Shown in pieces: positions 53,201-61,744 of a stretch of DNA of 64,000 nucleotides. Both the position numbers and the translations under genes were made by a program. The first letter of the stretch is position 1. Every line of letters begins with the position of its first letter. This DNA comes from Sandaracinus sp964481145 (GTDB lineage Bacteria; Myxococcota_A; Polyangia; Polyangiales; Sandaracinaceae). Location of the stretch: contig CAYZTA010000033.1 of NCBI GenBank assembly GCA_964481145.1, positions 1 through 64,000 on the forward strand. Reading direction: 5' to 3'. Below the pieces are notes generated by a model. The model was not told the DNA's origin. It did not search any database and saw only the letters and a program-made list of their open reading frames with translations.

Positions 53201-54759
53201 GCGTCGTTGAGACGCTGTGCCACCGAACGGTCTGCCGCATTCGGCTCGGCGCCGTCCGGAATGATGACGTAACAGTCAAACGGCTCCTCGACACCACGGG
53301 CCCGCGCCTGTTCAGGCGTCTCGAAGGGATTGTAGTGGCCTGCGCAATCGGGATTGAGCGCTTCGGCCGCCGCACAGTCACCCTCGGGAAAGAGGTTGGG
53401 GTCGCACTGGCGATAACATGCGGCTCCGGGATCGTCGGTTTGCGACGGCTCACGCGGATAGACAGGAAGCGGACGGCCTTGAAGCTGCCGCACCGTGCCC
53501 ATCAACACTTCGTTCCACTCTCCGACGGTCTCGAATGCAGGGCGCACGAGGTGTGCGGGAAGTTCGGGAGTCGTATACCAAACGACCTGACGCGTCTGGC
53601 GATCTGCATAGGGAATCGAAGTGCGATTTCCGGAATCGTCGTGGGTGTACCAGTTGCGCCAGATGTTGTGACGATTGGTGCCCCGCGCCGAAAAGTCAGT
53701 GAAGCCCCAGCTTGGATCACCCGCCGTACGGCTCCCATCGTAGGTGGGACGATCGAGACGGAAAAAGCCTGCGCGTGCATGTCGCTCGTCGGTCCATTCG
53801 ACCGGTTCATACTGGCGGGTGTCACTGACGCGCAGGAAGCTCGTACGGACTGCGACGAGAACGCTCGCGCATTCGGGCATCCCCTGGCTTGCTTCACCAC
53901 AGTTTGGAACGCTTCCGAAGCCTGGAATGGTGATCAATCCTGGCGAGACGATCTCTTGCGTCACGAAGCTGAAGCTATAAAGCTGACCAGGCGCGTTCCC
54001 ACTGGGACCCGTGTAATCGCCTGCGTGATCGCGATCCTCGTCACGACACGTCGGGCTCGTATCGTCGGGTGAGGTGCAGCTCATGAAGTGGAACCGCGGC
54101 CGCCAGTTCGCGGGATACTGCGATTCGTCTTGGACATAGAGCGTCGCCGGCTCGCGGCGCACCTCACCAAAGACCTCGCTCAGCTCATGACTCGTCCCAA
54201 AGTACGAGGTGATGAGATTCCTCGACCAATCGATGCGCATGAACTGACGTTCGTACCAACGTCGATCCGTCGAGTTCTCGGTGAGGACGTTCTGCTCCTC
54301 GCCCGTCACCGCGTTGTACTCACGACGAATGTCGAAATGACTCAAGATTCGGAATGCCGCGACCGGCGTGCCGAGCTGTCTTGCAGGTTCGCCAGGCTCG
54401 CGTGCGTCGGGGCTGGGCGTCGAACCCGCCCACGGATCTTCGGGATCACTCACGATCTCGTAATCGCGATAGGCATAAAGCGTCTCTTCGTCGATGACCC
54501 AGCGGATCCTCGGAAGCGCAAAACCTAGAAATCCTGCCGTGCTGTCACGGGCGATCTCACCCATGAATCCAAGACCTGCCGCCTCGTAATCCATGTCGAT
54601 GGTGGTGCGAGCCATGTACCAAGAGCCAGTAAACGCGCTCTTCTCCACGACATTCACACCCACTCGATTGAGTGGCGGCTGCTCGTTGCCACAGCCAAGG
54701 ACCCCAACGCTCATGGCCATGATCAGGCCGATGTTCACCCAGCTACCGAGACGCGTCAT
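50284..54759 (-). CDS. Giant metzincin-type zinc metalloprotease lipoprotein A
   Basis: A 1491-residue paralogue of the downstream gene. The signal SWVNIGLIMAMSVGVLGC ends in a lipobox Cys. The zinc site HEMGHCLGLLH begins at about residue 815 and the Met-turn candidate is SVMDYTPQ. Shared with the paralogue are RIRWVIDEETLYAYRDYEIV, WYERQFMRIDWSRNLITSY, a DYDLINGR-type segment before FFTGEDIRAF, and the order of C-terminal blocks (FPVYYDTSF). GGGAGG lies 8 bases before ATG 54759, which decides the start over upstream in-frame ATGs. The gene follows the barrel-like gene by 77 bases and is followed by metzincin B after 56 bases. Substrate unknown. Confidence 0.82.
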   Translation of the reverse strand: MTRLGSWVNIGLIMAMSVGVLGCGNEQPPLNRVGVNVVEKSAFTGSWYMARTTIDMDYEAAGLGFMGEIARDSTAGFLGFALPRIRWVIDEETLYAYRDYEIVSDPEDPWAGSTPSPDAREPGEPARQLGTPVAAFRILSHFDIRREYNAVTGEEQNVLTENSTDRRWYERQFMRIDWSRNLITSYFGTSHELSEVFGEVRREPATLYVQDESQYPANWRPRFHFMSCTSPDDTSPTCRDEDRDHAGDYTGPSGNAPGQLYSFSFVTQEIVSPGLITIPGFGSVPNCGEASQGMPECASVLVAVRTSFLRVSDTRQYEPVEWTDERHARAGFFRLDRPTYDGSRTAGDPSWGFTDFSARGTNRHNIWRNWYTHDDSGNRTSIPYADRQTRQVVWYTTPELPAHLVRPAFETVGEWNEVLMGTVRQLQGRPLPVYPREPSQTDDPGAACYRQCDPNLFPEGDCAAAEALNPDCAGHYNPFETPEQARARGVEEPFDCYVIIPDGAEPNAADRSVAQRLNDASFNGWFGARMEGSECVNVLRVNSCNLVTLADASEAGETIECEERGDIRFKFLSYVDQPGTPFLGVAQLRGDPITGEVIAGDANIGGPAMQSQRTRAMQTYDLINGRSTDQEFFTGEDIRAFLEASGRVDLPAPPRIDFNVALANGSAGDPSIRSEINQIMERTMARAARLQGPEGRANIFSDRLRSLVGTDIERRLMSNVDALVLAGLNNVPSSMLSNDMNEAILEAASPFRHGVGEQLDRHFDFNVRSGLNAFHMSTEYTDNSVVWFVNQHRNWPRARVEIELNRRLYRDTQVHEMGHCLGLLHDFGGTADSDNYEPDYYLIDEAYPLPDPTRFDTDGTPGFSVAESQAYERAYSEARRTRELAGIDTWMNASVMDYTPQWYQRIQGAGNYDRMAIRFGYGDIVDIYHNTAGLRIEDINPANTAREGIKWYRGGESCSEVMVCPYSANGSRASELLAANHATGLVQSCVPHPTVATRSVCSNFDSDARAFSASLAGSPEWVPVEFRYCDDLRANTRTMPWCNLFDEGDSFREMVRNGMESYERNYIFQAFRRYRRTFGYNSYIDGLLRYLFPLINIQQNLIYRYQTDPAFRNTQGPWAFDDQFLATVDSLNFMARILAEPEIGSYEWNSGYQRYQQFSADPVSARGQLQINIGQGRFFQSVYQSGLTGINRIERMGSFVDKVITMQLLTARGISPLYGADLMYFTNMYDIFPNEMNQLFTGMISDNPTQHMPRVICGGTFPSCRDPRIVYMDFYRGDCSTPGSTSCRPHPADVTYRPNDAERFYILNNRSTALQNYAAIYGLSQFPVYYDTSFQTQLFLCVEGSGDCNAAEGIEGTDFVRYTSDRFGKSYLAWQLTPGQGGLINQESIAFAMVREARDSTLILRALRAFRGDFGGPANSEENIAANLSPEEFALYTSLSYVIPTTATTRNNEIDRLDFRVRDLESFFGYLTQLEREFGINIPLPYPRPEI

Positions 54760-54836
54760 CGCGCTGGCCTCCCAACTAAGAATCGTACGTTTTTTACCCA
54801 ACGATGCTTCGTGCGGCATGGTTTCGAAATGGGGCA

Positions 54837-56159
54837 TCAGAAGCTGCCTTCCTCGGTGCTGATTCGACGCGATAGACCTTGACGACGACGCTGCCGCTGC
54901 TCCGGCGTCAAGCCATCATCCTCCTCGCCATGCGCGATCGTGTCGTAGAGCGAATCGATCTGAATGCTGGCGGTAAGGAAAAAGTTGTTGTCAGGATTGA
55001 ACGGTCCGCGAATCGAACCATCGTTGTTGAAGAACGGCGCAAGGACAGTGGAGTTCGACCAACCGATCGAGAGGTTGAGCCACGGCTGGATGTCGTACGC
55101 CACGGCGAGGGAAAGGAAGGTCGAATGCCGCCAATGGGTCGGGCTGGTATCGCCCTGGCAATAATAGCCACTCGCCGAAGTGAGGACGGCCGTGCAAGCC
55201 GGCGCAAGACCGTGACCTTCTTGTGAAAGCCAGAAGGCAGACGCTGTGACGGTCAGCCCGGAGAGCGGAGTCACGTTGACGCTCAAACCCGCCGTGATGA
55301 CGTGACGGGCGGACGTCGCCCCCGAAGCTTGATCGAGGAAGGGCGCGTCCACGACCCCCTCGGGATTCAGCATCGGCGTGATGGGAATGACGGGTGGAGC
55401 CCCCTCTCCCTCGTACGAACCCATCGTCGCGGGGGTATTGCGTCCCGCAAACCAGTACTGATAGCGACCGATCAACGCGATCGTCAGCGAAGCGGCTTCT
55501 GGAATGACGCGAACCGCGGTCAACCCTGCTCCCAGACCGAAATACCGTTGAGCGGATTGGCTCAGCTTCGACACAGGCAAAAGAACACGCGCCGCGGGGA
55601 TGAAGATGAACCCTTCGAGCAGTTGTACGCGTCGTAACTCAATGACGGTGTCCGTCAGCTGTGGATCGCGATTGTATGCGCCACTGTTGCCGTCATCCGT
55701 CAGCTCGAGAAAAAGCGTTTGGCTGACCAAAAAGAAGGTGGCTGGGTCGAGATACCAACGGGGCGCGAGGTTGAATGACCAGTAATAAAGGGGATCGTAG
55801 GAGAGCTGGGCATCACGGAAAAAGGAGTTGGGGGTGATGCCATGGGTCCAGCTGAAGAAGCTGTTGCGCCATGGGAGAGGTTCACGTGCAGGCGCCTCAT
55901 CGGCTTGCACTTCTGCAGCGCTCTCGGCTTCTTCCTCCTCGATGTCACCCTCTGCCAGAACACTCTCGTCTTCGTTGGACTCAGAGACTTCGTCGGGCTC
56001 GACGACTTCGTCCGGCTCCGATCCCACTGGATCTTCAGCCGGAGCCGTCTCACTCGGATCGTCCGCGACTTGTGCGGCGCCGAGGGACGGCCAAGCCAAC
56101 ACAGCGCATATGCCAAGCACGAACCAAACGCGGTGAGTCTCGAGCATCGATTCTTTCAC
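54837..56159 (-). CDS. Outer-membrane barrel-like protein, first gene of the metzincin operon
   Basis: A 440-residue exported protein with signal VWFVLGICAVLAWPSLGAAQ, a strongly acidic linker (about residues 35-90; Glu/Asp-rich), then a beta-rich domain with aromatic-ended strands (SYDPLYYWSFNLAPRWYLDP, QRYFGLGAGLTAVRVIPEAA, LSIGWSNSTVLAPFF), consistent with a transmembrane barrel of about 12 strands. GTG 56159 is chosen because GAGAGG lies 5 bases upstream; ATGs at 56147 and 56177 are alternatives. It could export, display or sense for the two protease lipoproteins that follow; this is inferred from gene order alone. Confidence 0.7.
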   Translation of the reverse strand: MKESMLETHRVWFVLGICAVLAWPSLGAAQVADDPSETAPAEDPVGSEPDEVVEPDEVSESNEDESVLAEGDIEEEEAESAAEVQADEAPAREPLPWRNSFFSWTHGITPNSFFRDAQLSYDPLYYWSFNLAPRWYLDPATFFLVSQTLFLELTDDGNSGAYNRDPQLTDTVIELRRVQLLEGFIFIPAARVLLPVSKLSQSAQRYFGLGAGLTAVRVIPEAASLTIALIGRYQYWFAGRNTPATMGSYEGEGAPPVIPITPMLNPEGVVDAPFLDQASGATSARHVITAGLSVNVTPLSGLTVTASAFWLSQEGHGLAPACTAVLTSASGYYCQGDTSPTHWRHSTFLSLAVAYDIQPWLNLSIGWSNSTVLAPFFNNDGSIRGPFNPDNNFFLTASIQIDSLYDTIAHGEEDDGLTPEQRQRRRQGLSRRISTEEGSF

Positions 56160-56519
56160 CGAAACCTCTCCATCCATCGGCTCCGATCGGTTCTCCGTCT
56201 CGATGTTCGCAAGAGATCCACAATCTTCTTTCGTGGGGAATCAAACGAACCCGAACGTTGTTCTTGACTCTGTTTCCGTGAAACCCCTGTTCCCGTAAAA
56301 CAGAGCCGCGGAGTAGGACTCAGCCACTCGCCTTTGTCAACCTCCCCCCTTGTGTCTTCCGCCGGACCAAGGGGAGTGAGGCTCATTGCCTCGAATTCAA
56401 AATCTGAATGCGCCGCACACCGCAACGCGCGTGCCAGCGCAGCGAGTGACATTCTTTCGCGAAATCAGAGAATGGCGTGAGGACGACGTAAGCTTTCTGA
56501 CGCTCATGAACAGAATTCG
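56160..56519. other. 360-base intergenic region upstream of the barrel/metzincin operon
   Basis: No coding frame of substance is seen. The stretch holds the promoter region of the leftward barrel/metzincin operon, the paired palindromes described separately, and the downstream end of the leftward M16 operon. No T-rich hairpin terminator was clear. Confidence 0.6.
56272..56301. promoter_or_regulatory. Paired operator-like palindromes upstream of the metzincin operon
   Basis: GTTTCCGTGAAAC (56272-56284) is a 5-bp inverted repeat around CGT. GTTCCCGTAAAAC (56289-56301) is a degenerate copy 17 bases away (start to start). They lie 113-142 bases upstream of the barrel gene start. Two half-sites in phase at this spacing suggest a dimeric regulator, but none is identified. 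Confidence 0.35.
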
Positions 56520-57863
56520 TCACACTTGCTCGAAAGGAATCACAGAGAGCTCGCACACGCCGGGCAGATGCTCGAGACGATCGAGGAGCGGCGCCGCCGT
56601 CGCGACGAGGACGATCGAGATGTCTTCATGAGACAACCTCGTCCGCACGGCTTCGTTCGCGCGAGGCAAGGTGACCGAATCCACGTGAGCGACGAATTTT
56701 CTATAAAAATCTGGCGACATTTCTTGGATTTCAGAATCCAAACGAGGTTCGAGTCGCTTCGATGCGGTGTCGCGATCGAACGCGTGGCTCTTCACCAGAT
56801 AACCGCGCGCGCTGGCAAGCTCGCTCGCCGTGACCCCTCGCTCGACGAACTCTGTGATCAACTGAAGCTCGAGCGCGATGCAATCGACGGCATTCTCCAT
56901 CGATGGATGTGTGTAGAGACTCCACGTATCTCGTTGCTTGTCGGCGGCCAGCCGTGAGCTCGCCGAATAACTCCAACCTCGCTCACTCCGAACTTCCTTC
57001 ACCAGCCGTGAACCGAACGTGCCGCCGAAGGCGGAGTTCGCGACGAGGAGCGGATAGAAAAGCGGATCGGCGAGACGAGTGCCGAGCGTCCCCAAAAACA
57101 CCTGCGTTTGGGTGCGCTCGGGTTTGTCGATCACGAGCACACGACGACCTTTGGCGAGCGTCGGAACCGAGAGCGGCAACTCCGGAACCACGCCATGCCT
57201 CACATGCGCGAATGCCTGCTCGACCAGCGGCCGGAGATCGTCTTCGGTGACGTCACCCGCCACGCCGAGCACCATGTTCGAGCCCACCACGTGGGCTTCG
57301 TAGAAGTCGATGAGATCGCCGCGCGTCATTCGCGCCACCGTCTCGGCCGAGCCCACGGTGGGGCGACCATACGGGTGTTCTCCAAAGAGATGACGACGAA
57401 ACGCGCGCCCCGCGAGCCAGCGATCGTTGTCGCGTTGGCTGAGGAGATCTGCAACCGTTTCGCGCGCAACGAGGCCGAGATCGTTGGCTCGAAACGCTGG
57501 CGCACTCACGAATTGCCCAAGCAATTCGAGCAATTTTGGTAGATTCCGACGAATCACCGAGGCGTGGATTCGCATCGTGCCGTGACCGACCTCCGCCGAG
57601 ATCGAAGCGCCCATGGCGTCGATGGCCTCGTCGGCTTCTTCGGCCTGAATCCGTTGGGTGCCCATCCGCATCATACGTGCGGTCAAACGAGCAAGCCCTT
57701 CTCGGCCCAGCGGATCATGAAGTGCGCCGCTCTTGATCACGAGCTCGACATCGACGAGCGGAATCGCATGACTCTCTTCGAGCAACACGACCATCTCTTG
57801 CTCGGTCGTCCACCGAGGACCCCATGAAACCTCCGGACTCGAGGGTGCGACGCGACGACTCAT
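56520..57863 (-). CDS. M16-family peptidase homologue without the zinc motif
   Basis: A 447-residue protein with the M16 fold seen in VELVIKSGALHDPLGREGLA, then RLTARMM, where active enzymes have H-x-x-E-H; here the positions read RLTAR. The C-terminal half has GRRVLVIDKPERTQTQVFLG and NSAFGGTFGSRLVKEVRSER, which are typical M16 C-domain segments. It is probably the non-catalytic partner of the M16 protein encoded directly upstream (ATGA overlap at 57860-57863). Such pairs form clam-shell heterodimers. Confidence 0.87.
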   Translation of the reverse strand: MSRRVAPSSPEVSWGPRWTTEQEMVVLLEESHAIPLVDVELVIKSGALHDPLGREGLARLTARMMRMGTQRIQAEEADEAIDAMGASISAEVGHGTMRIHASVIRRNLPKLLELLGQFVSAPAFRANDLGLVARETVADLLSQRDNDRWLAGRAFRRHLFGEHPYGRPTVGSAETVARMTRGDLIDFYEAHVVGSNMVLGVAGDVTEDDLRPLVEQAFAHVRHGVVPELPLSVPTLAKGRRVLVIDKPERTQTQVFLGTLGTRLADPLFYPLLVANSAFGGTFGSRLVKEVRSERGWSYSASSRLAADKQRDTWSLYTHPSMENAVDCIALELQLITEFVERGVTASELASARGYLVKSHAFDRDTASKRLEPRLDSEIQEMSPDFYRKFVAHVDSVTLPRANEAVRTRLSHEDISIVLVATAAPLLDRLEHLPGVCELSVIPFEQV

Positions 57864-59215
57864 ACGCTCTGGCTCCGCGTGCGAGGTGCCACACGAACAA
57901 TGGTTTTTCTTCGATCATCGAACACGGCAGCTGCCACTCGACGAACATCGCTCGGGCTGACACGTCGATACTCGGCAAGGCGTGTGAACGTGTGCTGGGG
58001 ATCGCCCACGACGGTCTCACAAAAACCGATTTGGTCGCCCTTGCCAGAGGCCGTCTCGAGTGAGCCGAGAAAGCCCAATTCCAAACGGTTTTTTATTTTT
58101 TCGAGCTCTTCTTCCGACACGAGCTCCTTTTTCAAACGCGTCAAATGCCGGGTCGCGACACTCAGGCAGTCGTCGATCGATTCCCCTTCCCGTGCCGAGA
58201 GCCAGAGGTCCACGAGGCTCGCATGGCGAAACGGAGAGACCGACATACGAACCTCGGCGGCGATCTCGCGCTCTCGCACGAGCTCACGAAAGAGCCGTGA
58301 GCTGCGGCCGCCTGCGAGCAGTTGGTCGATCACCGTGAGCACGGCATGATCGAAGGAAGCATAAGGCGGAGCGTGCCATCCCACGGCGATCTTCGGCGTG
58401 GGGGTTGGAAACCGCACCTTTTTTTCGCGGCTCGTGCGCTGCTTCGACGGCGTCGGCGCTTTTTCTTTCGGAAGTCGCGCCGGGGCGAGTGCCCCGTAGT
58501 GCGCTTGAACGAGCGAGAGGAGCTCGGCAGGCTCGACATCGCCCACCACGACCAGCGTGGCGCCATTCGGCGCGTAGTGGGTGCGATAGAACTTTTTGCA
58601 GTCCTCCGCGCTCAACCCTTCGATGTCATTCATCCAGCCGATCGTGGGCCAGCCATAGGGATGCTCACGACCAAACGCCGTCGCGTAAAGCACCTCGCTG
58701 ACTTTGCCCTCGAGATCATCCTCCACCCGATCGAGCCGCTCGGAGATCACCACCTGCTTTTCGCTCTCCACCTTCTTCTTCAGGAGGGCGAGGTTGGCCA
58801 GACGATCCGCCTCGAGTCGCACCGCGAGCCCGAGCTCGGACGCAGGGAGGTTCTCGTAGTAATACGTCCAATCGACCCACGTCGCGGCGTTCGTTTCCCC
58901 ACCGGCCGCTTCGAGAAGGCGATCGAACTCGCCCTGGGGAAGGGTCTTGGTCGCATGGAACATCAAGTGTTCGAGCAAATGCGCTTGGCCGGTTTTGCCA
59001 GCAAGCTCATGGCTCGACCCCACCCGCAACCACGTTTGATAGGAGACGACCGGAGCCGCCGCATCACGGAGCAGGAGAATCGTCAGGCCATTGCCCAAAC
59101 GCCAACGTTCGATTTCGAGGCTCGGGCCAAACGGCACGTTCTCGACGTGCTGAATGCGACCGTGAGGAGACGAAATTCCTTGATTGAGGCGCGCCTCGAG
59201 ATTCGATTGGTTCAT
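57860..59215 (-). CDS. M16-family zinc metallopeptidase (active subunit)
   Basis: A 451-residue M16 protein with the inverted zinc motif HLLEH in GQAHLLEHLMFHATKTLPQG and a downstream Glu in KQVVISERLDRVEDDLEG, so it should be catalytic. The C-terminal part has QLLAGGRSSRLFRELVRERE. It lacks a signal peptide and may act on peptides in the cytoplasm. A much longer frame reaches 60811, but its first 530 codons are antisense to gltX and are rejected. ATG 59215 gives MNQSNLEARLNQG. It is divergent from gltX across 81 bases and coupled to the inactive M16 gene. Confidence 0.9.
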   Translation of the reverse strand: MNQSNLEARLNQGISSPHGRIQHVENVPFGPSLEIERWRLGNGLTILLLRDAAAPVVSYQTWLRVGSSHELAGKTGQAHLLEHLMFHATKTLPQGEFDRLLEAAGGETNAATWVDWTYYYENLPASELGLAVRLEADRLANLALLKKKVESEKQVVISERLDRVEDDLEGKVSEVLYATAFGREHPYGWPTIGWMNDIEGLSAEDCKKFYRTHYAPNGATLVVVGDVEPAELLSLVQAHYGALAPARLPKEKAPTPSKQRTSREKKVRFPTPTPKIAVGWHAPPYASFDHAVLTVIDQLLAGGRSSRLFRELVREREIAAEVRMSVSPFRHASLVDLWLSAREGESIDDCLSVATRHLTRLKKELVSEEELEKIKNRLELGFLGSLETASGKGDQIGFCETVVGDPQHTFTRLAEYRRVSPSDVRRVAAAVFDDRRKTIVRVAPRTRSQSV

Positions 59216-59296
59216 GCGAGAAGGGGGGCCGAGCTTGGGGCGCCCGTTCAAGGGGGTCAAGCATGTTGATCCGCAATGTGCTAACGCTCGCCTCCC

Positions 59297-60748
59297 ATGA
59301 CGACGAAGGGCGATCGTGTCCGCTTCGCGCCCTCCCCGACCGGCTATTTGCACATCGGTGGAGTGCGCACGGCACTTTATAACTGGCTTTGGGCAAGAAA
59401 AACGGGCGGCACGTTCGTGCTGCGCATCGAGGACACGGATCGCGAGCGCAGCACCGAAGAGAGCGTGCGCGTGATCTTCGACTCGATGAAATGGTGCGGG
59501 CTCGATTGGGACGAAGGGCCGGGCGTGGGAGGGCCCCATGGGCCTTATTTCCAGACCGAACGCACCGCGCTCTACCGCGAGTTCTCTGAGAAGCTCATCG
59601 CCAAAGGCGCGGCGTTTCGGTGTTATTGCACCAAGGAAGAGCTCGATGCCCAGCGCGCCAAGCTCCCGCCTGGAACGTTCTTCCGTTATCCGGGGACCTG
59701 TCGTCATCGCACCGATCATCCGGACAAACCTTATGTCGTTCGGTTCAAAGCGCCCTCGAGCGGTTCGACTGGATGGCTCGATGTCGTCAAGGGACGCATC
59801 GATGTGCCGAACGAGTCGCAGCAAGATGCGGTGCTCGTGCGCACCGATGGAATCCCGCTTTACAACTTCGGTGCGGTCGTCGACGACATCACGATGGGCA
59901 TCACGCTCGTGGCGCGTGGCGAAGATCACGTCGTCAATACGCCGCTCCAGATCATGCTCTACGAGACGTTCGGGTATACGCCGCCGAAGTTCGGGCATTT
60001 GCCGATGATCAACGGATCCGACGGCAAAAAGATGGGCAAGCGACATGGAGCCGTCAGCGTCGGCGAGTATCGCGACATGGGCTATTTGCCCGACGCTGTG
60101 CTCAACTACCTCGCGCGTCTTGGTTGGTCGCATGGCGATCAAGAGATCTTCACGCGCCAGGAGCTCATCGAAAAATTCGATTGGTCGAGCGTCGGACGCA
60201 CCCCTGCGCAATACGATCTCAAGAAGTTCGCGTTCGTGCAGGCGTCTCATCTGCGGATGCTCGACGACGCGACGCTCGCCGAGAAAACGCGGCCGTTCTT
60301 GGCGCCTGAGATCGCGGAGATCACGGCGAACGAACCCGAGCGCTACGTCGCAGCCATCGCGACGAACAAGACGCGGGCCACGACCTTGGTCGAGAGCGCG
60401 CAGCTGCTCGAGTTCTATTTCCGCGAGCCGCCCGTCGAGGATGAAAAGGCGGTCGCGAAATTTCTCGTGGCTGACAACGCTGCGAACCTGCGTGGGTTTC
60501 GTGACGAAATCGCGAACGTCGAGCCCTTCACGCGCGAAGCGCTCGAGCAGCACGTCACGAACTGGCTCGGTGCGACCGGGCTCGCGATGAAGAACGTGGC
60601 GCAGCCGGCGCGCGTCGCGATCACTGGGAAAGCGCAGAGCCCGGGGCTCTTCGAAGTCATGGAAGTGCTCGGCAAAGAGCGCACCCTCGCGCGCCTCGAT
60701 CGCGGCATCGCGCGCGCAGGTACGCCCAAGCCAGAGGCCACGGCGTAG
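59297..60748 (+). CDS. gltX: Glutamyl-tRNA synthetase
   Basis: A 483-residue class I synthetase that charges tRNA-Glu. The HIGH-type motif reads HIGG in APSPTGYLHIGGVRTALYNW, the catalytic region has LRIEDTDRERSTEES, and the KMSKS loop reads KMGKRHGAVSV, a Gly in place of the usual Ser. The C-terminal anticodon-binding helix bundle is complete and ends at the normal length. No Cys-type zinc site is present in the insertion beyond CYC, as in many bacterial forms. It is divergent from the M16 pair and followed 8 bases later by a membrane-protease gene. Confidence 0.95.
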   Translation: MTTKGDRVRFAPSPTGYLHIGGVRTALYNWLWARKTGGTFVLRIEDTDRERSTEESVRVIFDSMKWCGLDWDEGPGVGGPHGPYFQTERTALYREFSEKLIAKGAAFRCYCTKEELDAQRAKLPPGTFFRYPGTCRHRTDHPDKPYVVRFKAPSSGSTGWLDVVKGRIDVPNESQQDAVLVRTDGIPLYNFGAVVDDITMGITLVARGEDHVVNTPLQIMLYETFGYTPPKFGHLPMINGSDGKKMGKRHGAVSVGEYRDMGYLPDAVLNYLARLGWSHGDQEIFTRQELIEKFDWSSVGRTPAQYDLKKFAFVQASHLRMLDDATLAEKTRPFLAPEIAEITANEPERYVAAIATNKTRATTLVESAQLLEFYFREPPVEDEKAVAKFLVADNAANLRGFRDEIANVEPFTREALEQHVTNWLGATGLAMKNVAQPARVAITGKAQSPGLFEVMEVLGKERTLARLDRGIARAGTPKPEATA

Positions 60749-60756
60749 GTCGATCG

Positions 60757-61692
60757 GTGGCGCAGTCCAAACGCGCACATCAGCCGCGAGAAGAGGCGCG
60801 CGTGACGCCACAAGTCGTCACGGCGCCTTCGCCACGCGGATTGAGAGCCAAGCTGCGTGAACTCGATCCGCGCGTCTTTTTTCTCGCCACCTGGCGGGAG
60901 CTCGATGCCGAAGCCGAGCGGGAGCGGGCCGCGATGGGCGGCCGATACGACTATCGACCGCTCATCGCGCTCTCGATGGGCGCGGTGTGCCTCGCGTGCA
61001 TGGAGTATTTCGGACACTCCATTCATTTCCGCGAGGTGTTGCGGACGCTCTGCCCCGATCGTGCACCGGACACATGGTTGGGCTCGCTCCAACGCTCGCA
61101 ATGGCTCGAGCTCGCAGATTTCGTGTGGTGGTCGGGCTGGCGTGTGCTCGGATATTTTCTTATCCCCGCATTGATCGTGAAGCTCTGGTTTCGTGAATCA
61201 CTCCGCGATCATGGGCTCGAGACGAAGGGATTTTGGGAGCACGCGTGGATCTACGGACTCGCGTACATCGTGGTCTTCACGTGTGTCATCGGCGTCTCGA
61301 TCTTCATCCCGCACTTCTCCGAATACTACCCGTTCTACGGTTACACGAGCCGCAGCTGGGCTGATTTTTGGATGTGGGAGGTGCTCTATGCCGCGCAGTT
61401 CTTCTCACTCGAGTTCTTCTTTCGCGGCTTCTGGCTCAGCGCGCTGAAGCGCTCGATGGGCTCGATGGCGATCTTCGCCATGACCGTGCCCTATTGCATG
61501 ATTCATTTCGGCAAACCCTTCCTCGAAACGATTGCCGCAATCATCGCAGGAATCTTTTTGGGAACACTCGCGATGCGAACGCGCTCGATTTGGAGCGGCT
61601 TTCTCATTCATGTGAGTGTCGCGATCACGATGGATCTCGCAGCACTGATTGCATCGGGACGGGGATTGCCAGTGCAATGGTGGCCGGAATAG
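60757..61692 (+). CDS. CPBP-family intramembrane glutamic protease-like protein
   Basis: A 311-residue membrane protein. The first 65 residues are charged and cytoplasmic; then come about eight hydrophobic helices. The CPBP/Abi core shows SLEFFFRGFWLSALKR (the E-x-x-x-R motif), MTVPYCMIHFGKPF with the conserved His, and FLIHVSVAITMDL with the second His. CPBP proteins include CAAX-type prenyl endopeptidases and bacteriocin self-immunity factors, so the substrate is open. It starts at a GTG just after gltX and is likely co-transcribed. Confidence 0.85.
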   Translation: MAQSKRAHQPREEARVTPQVVTAPSPRGLRAKLRELDPRVFFLATWRELDAEAERERAAMGGRYDYRPLIALSMGAVCLACMEYFGHSIHFREVLRTLCPDRAPDTWLGSLQRSQWLELADFVWWSGWRVLGYFLIPALIVKLWFRESLRDHGLETKGFWEHAWIYGLAYIVVFTCVIGVSIFIPHFSEYYPFYGYTSRSWADFWMWEVLYAAQFFSLEFFFRGFWLSALKRSMGSMAIFAMTVPYCMIHFGKPFLETIAAIIAGIFLGTLAMRTRSIWSGFLIHVSVAITMDLAALIASGRGLPVQWWPE

Positions 61693-61744
61693 CGAGCTTT
61701 TGCGGTGACGCTCACCAGAAGCCTGACCAGAGCCGCATTGATCG

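Noticed and set aside
59216..60811. N-terminal 530-codon extension of the M16 peptidase frame
   Set aside because: It lies wholly antisense to gltX; the M16 fold starts after the ATG at 59215.
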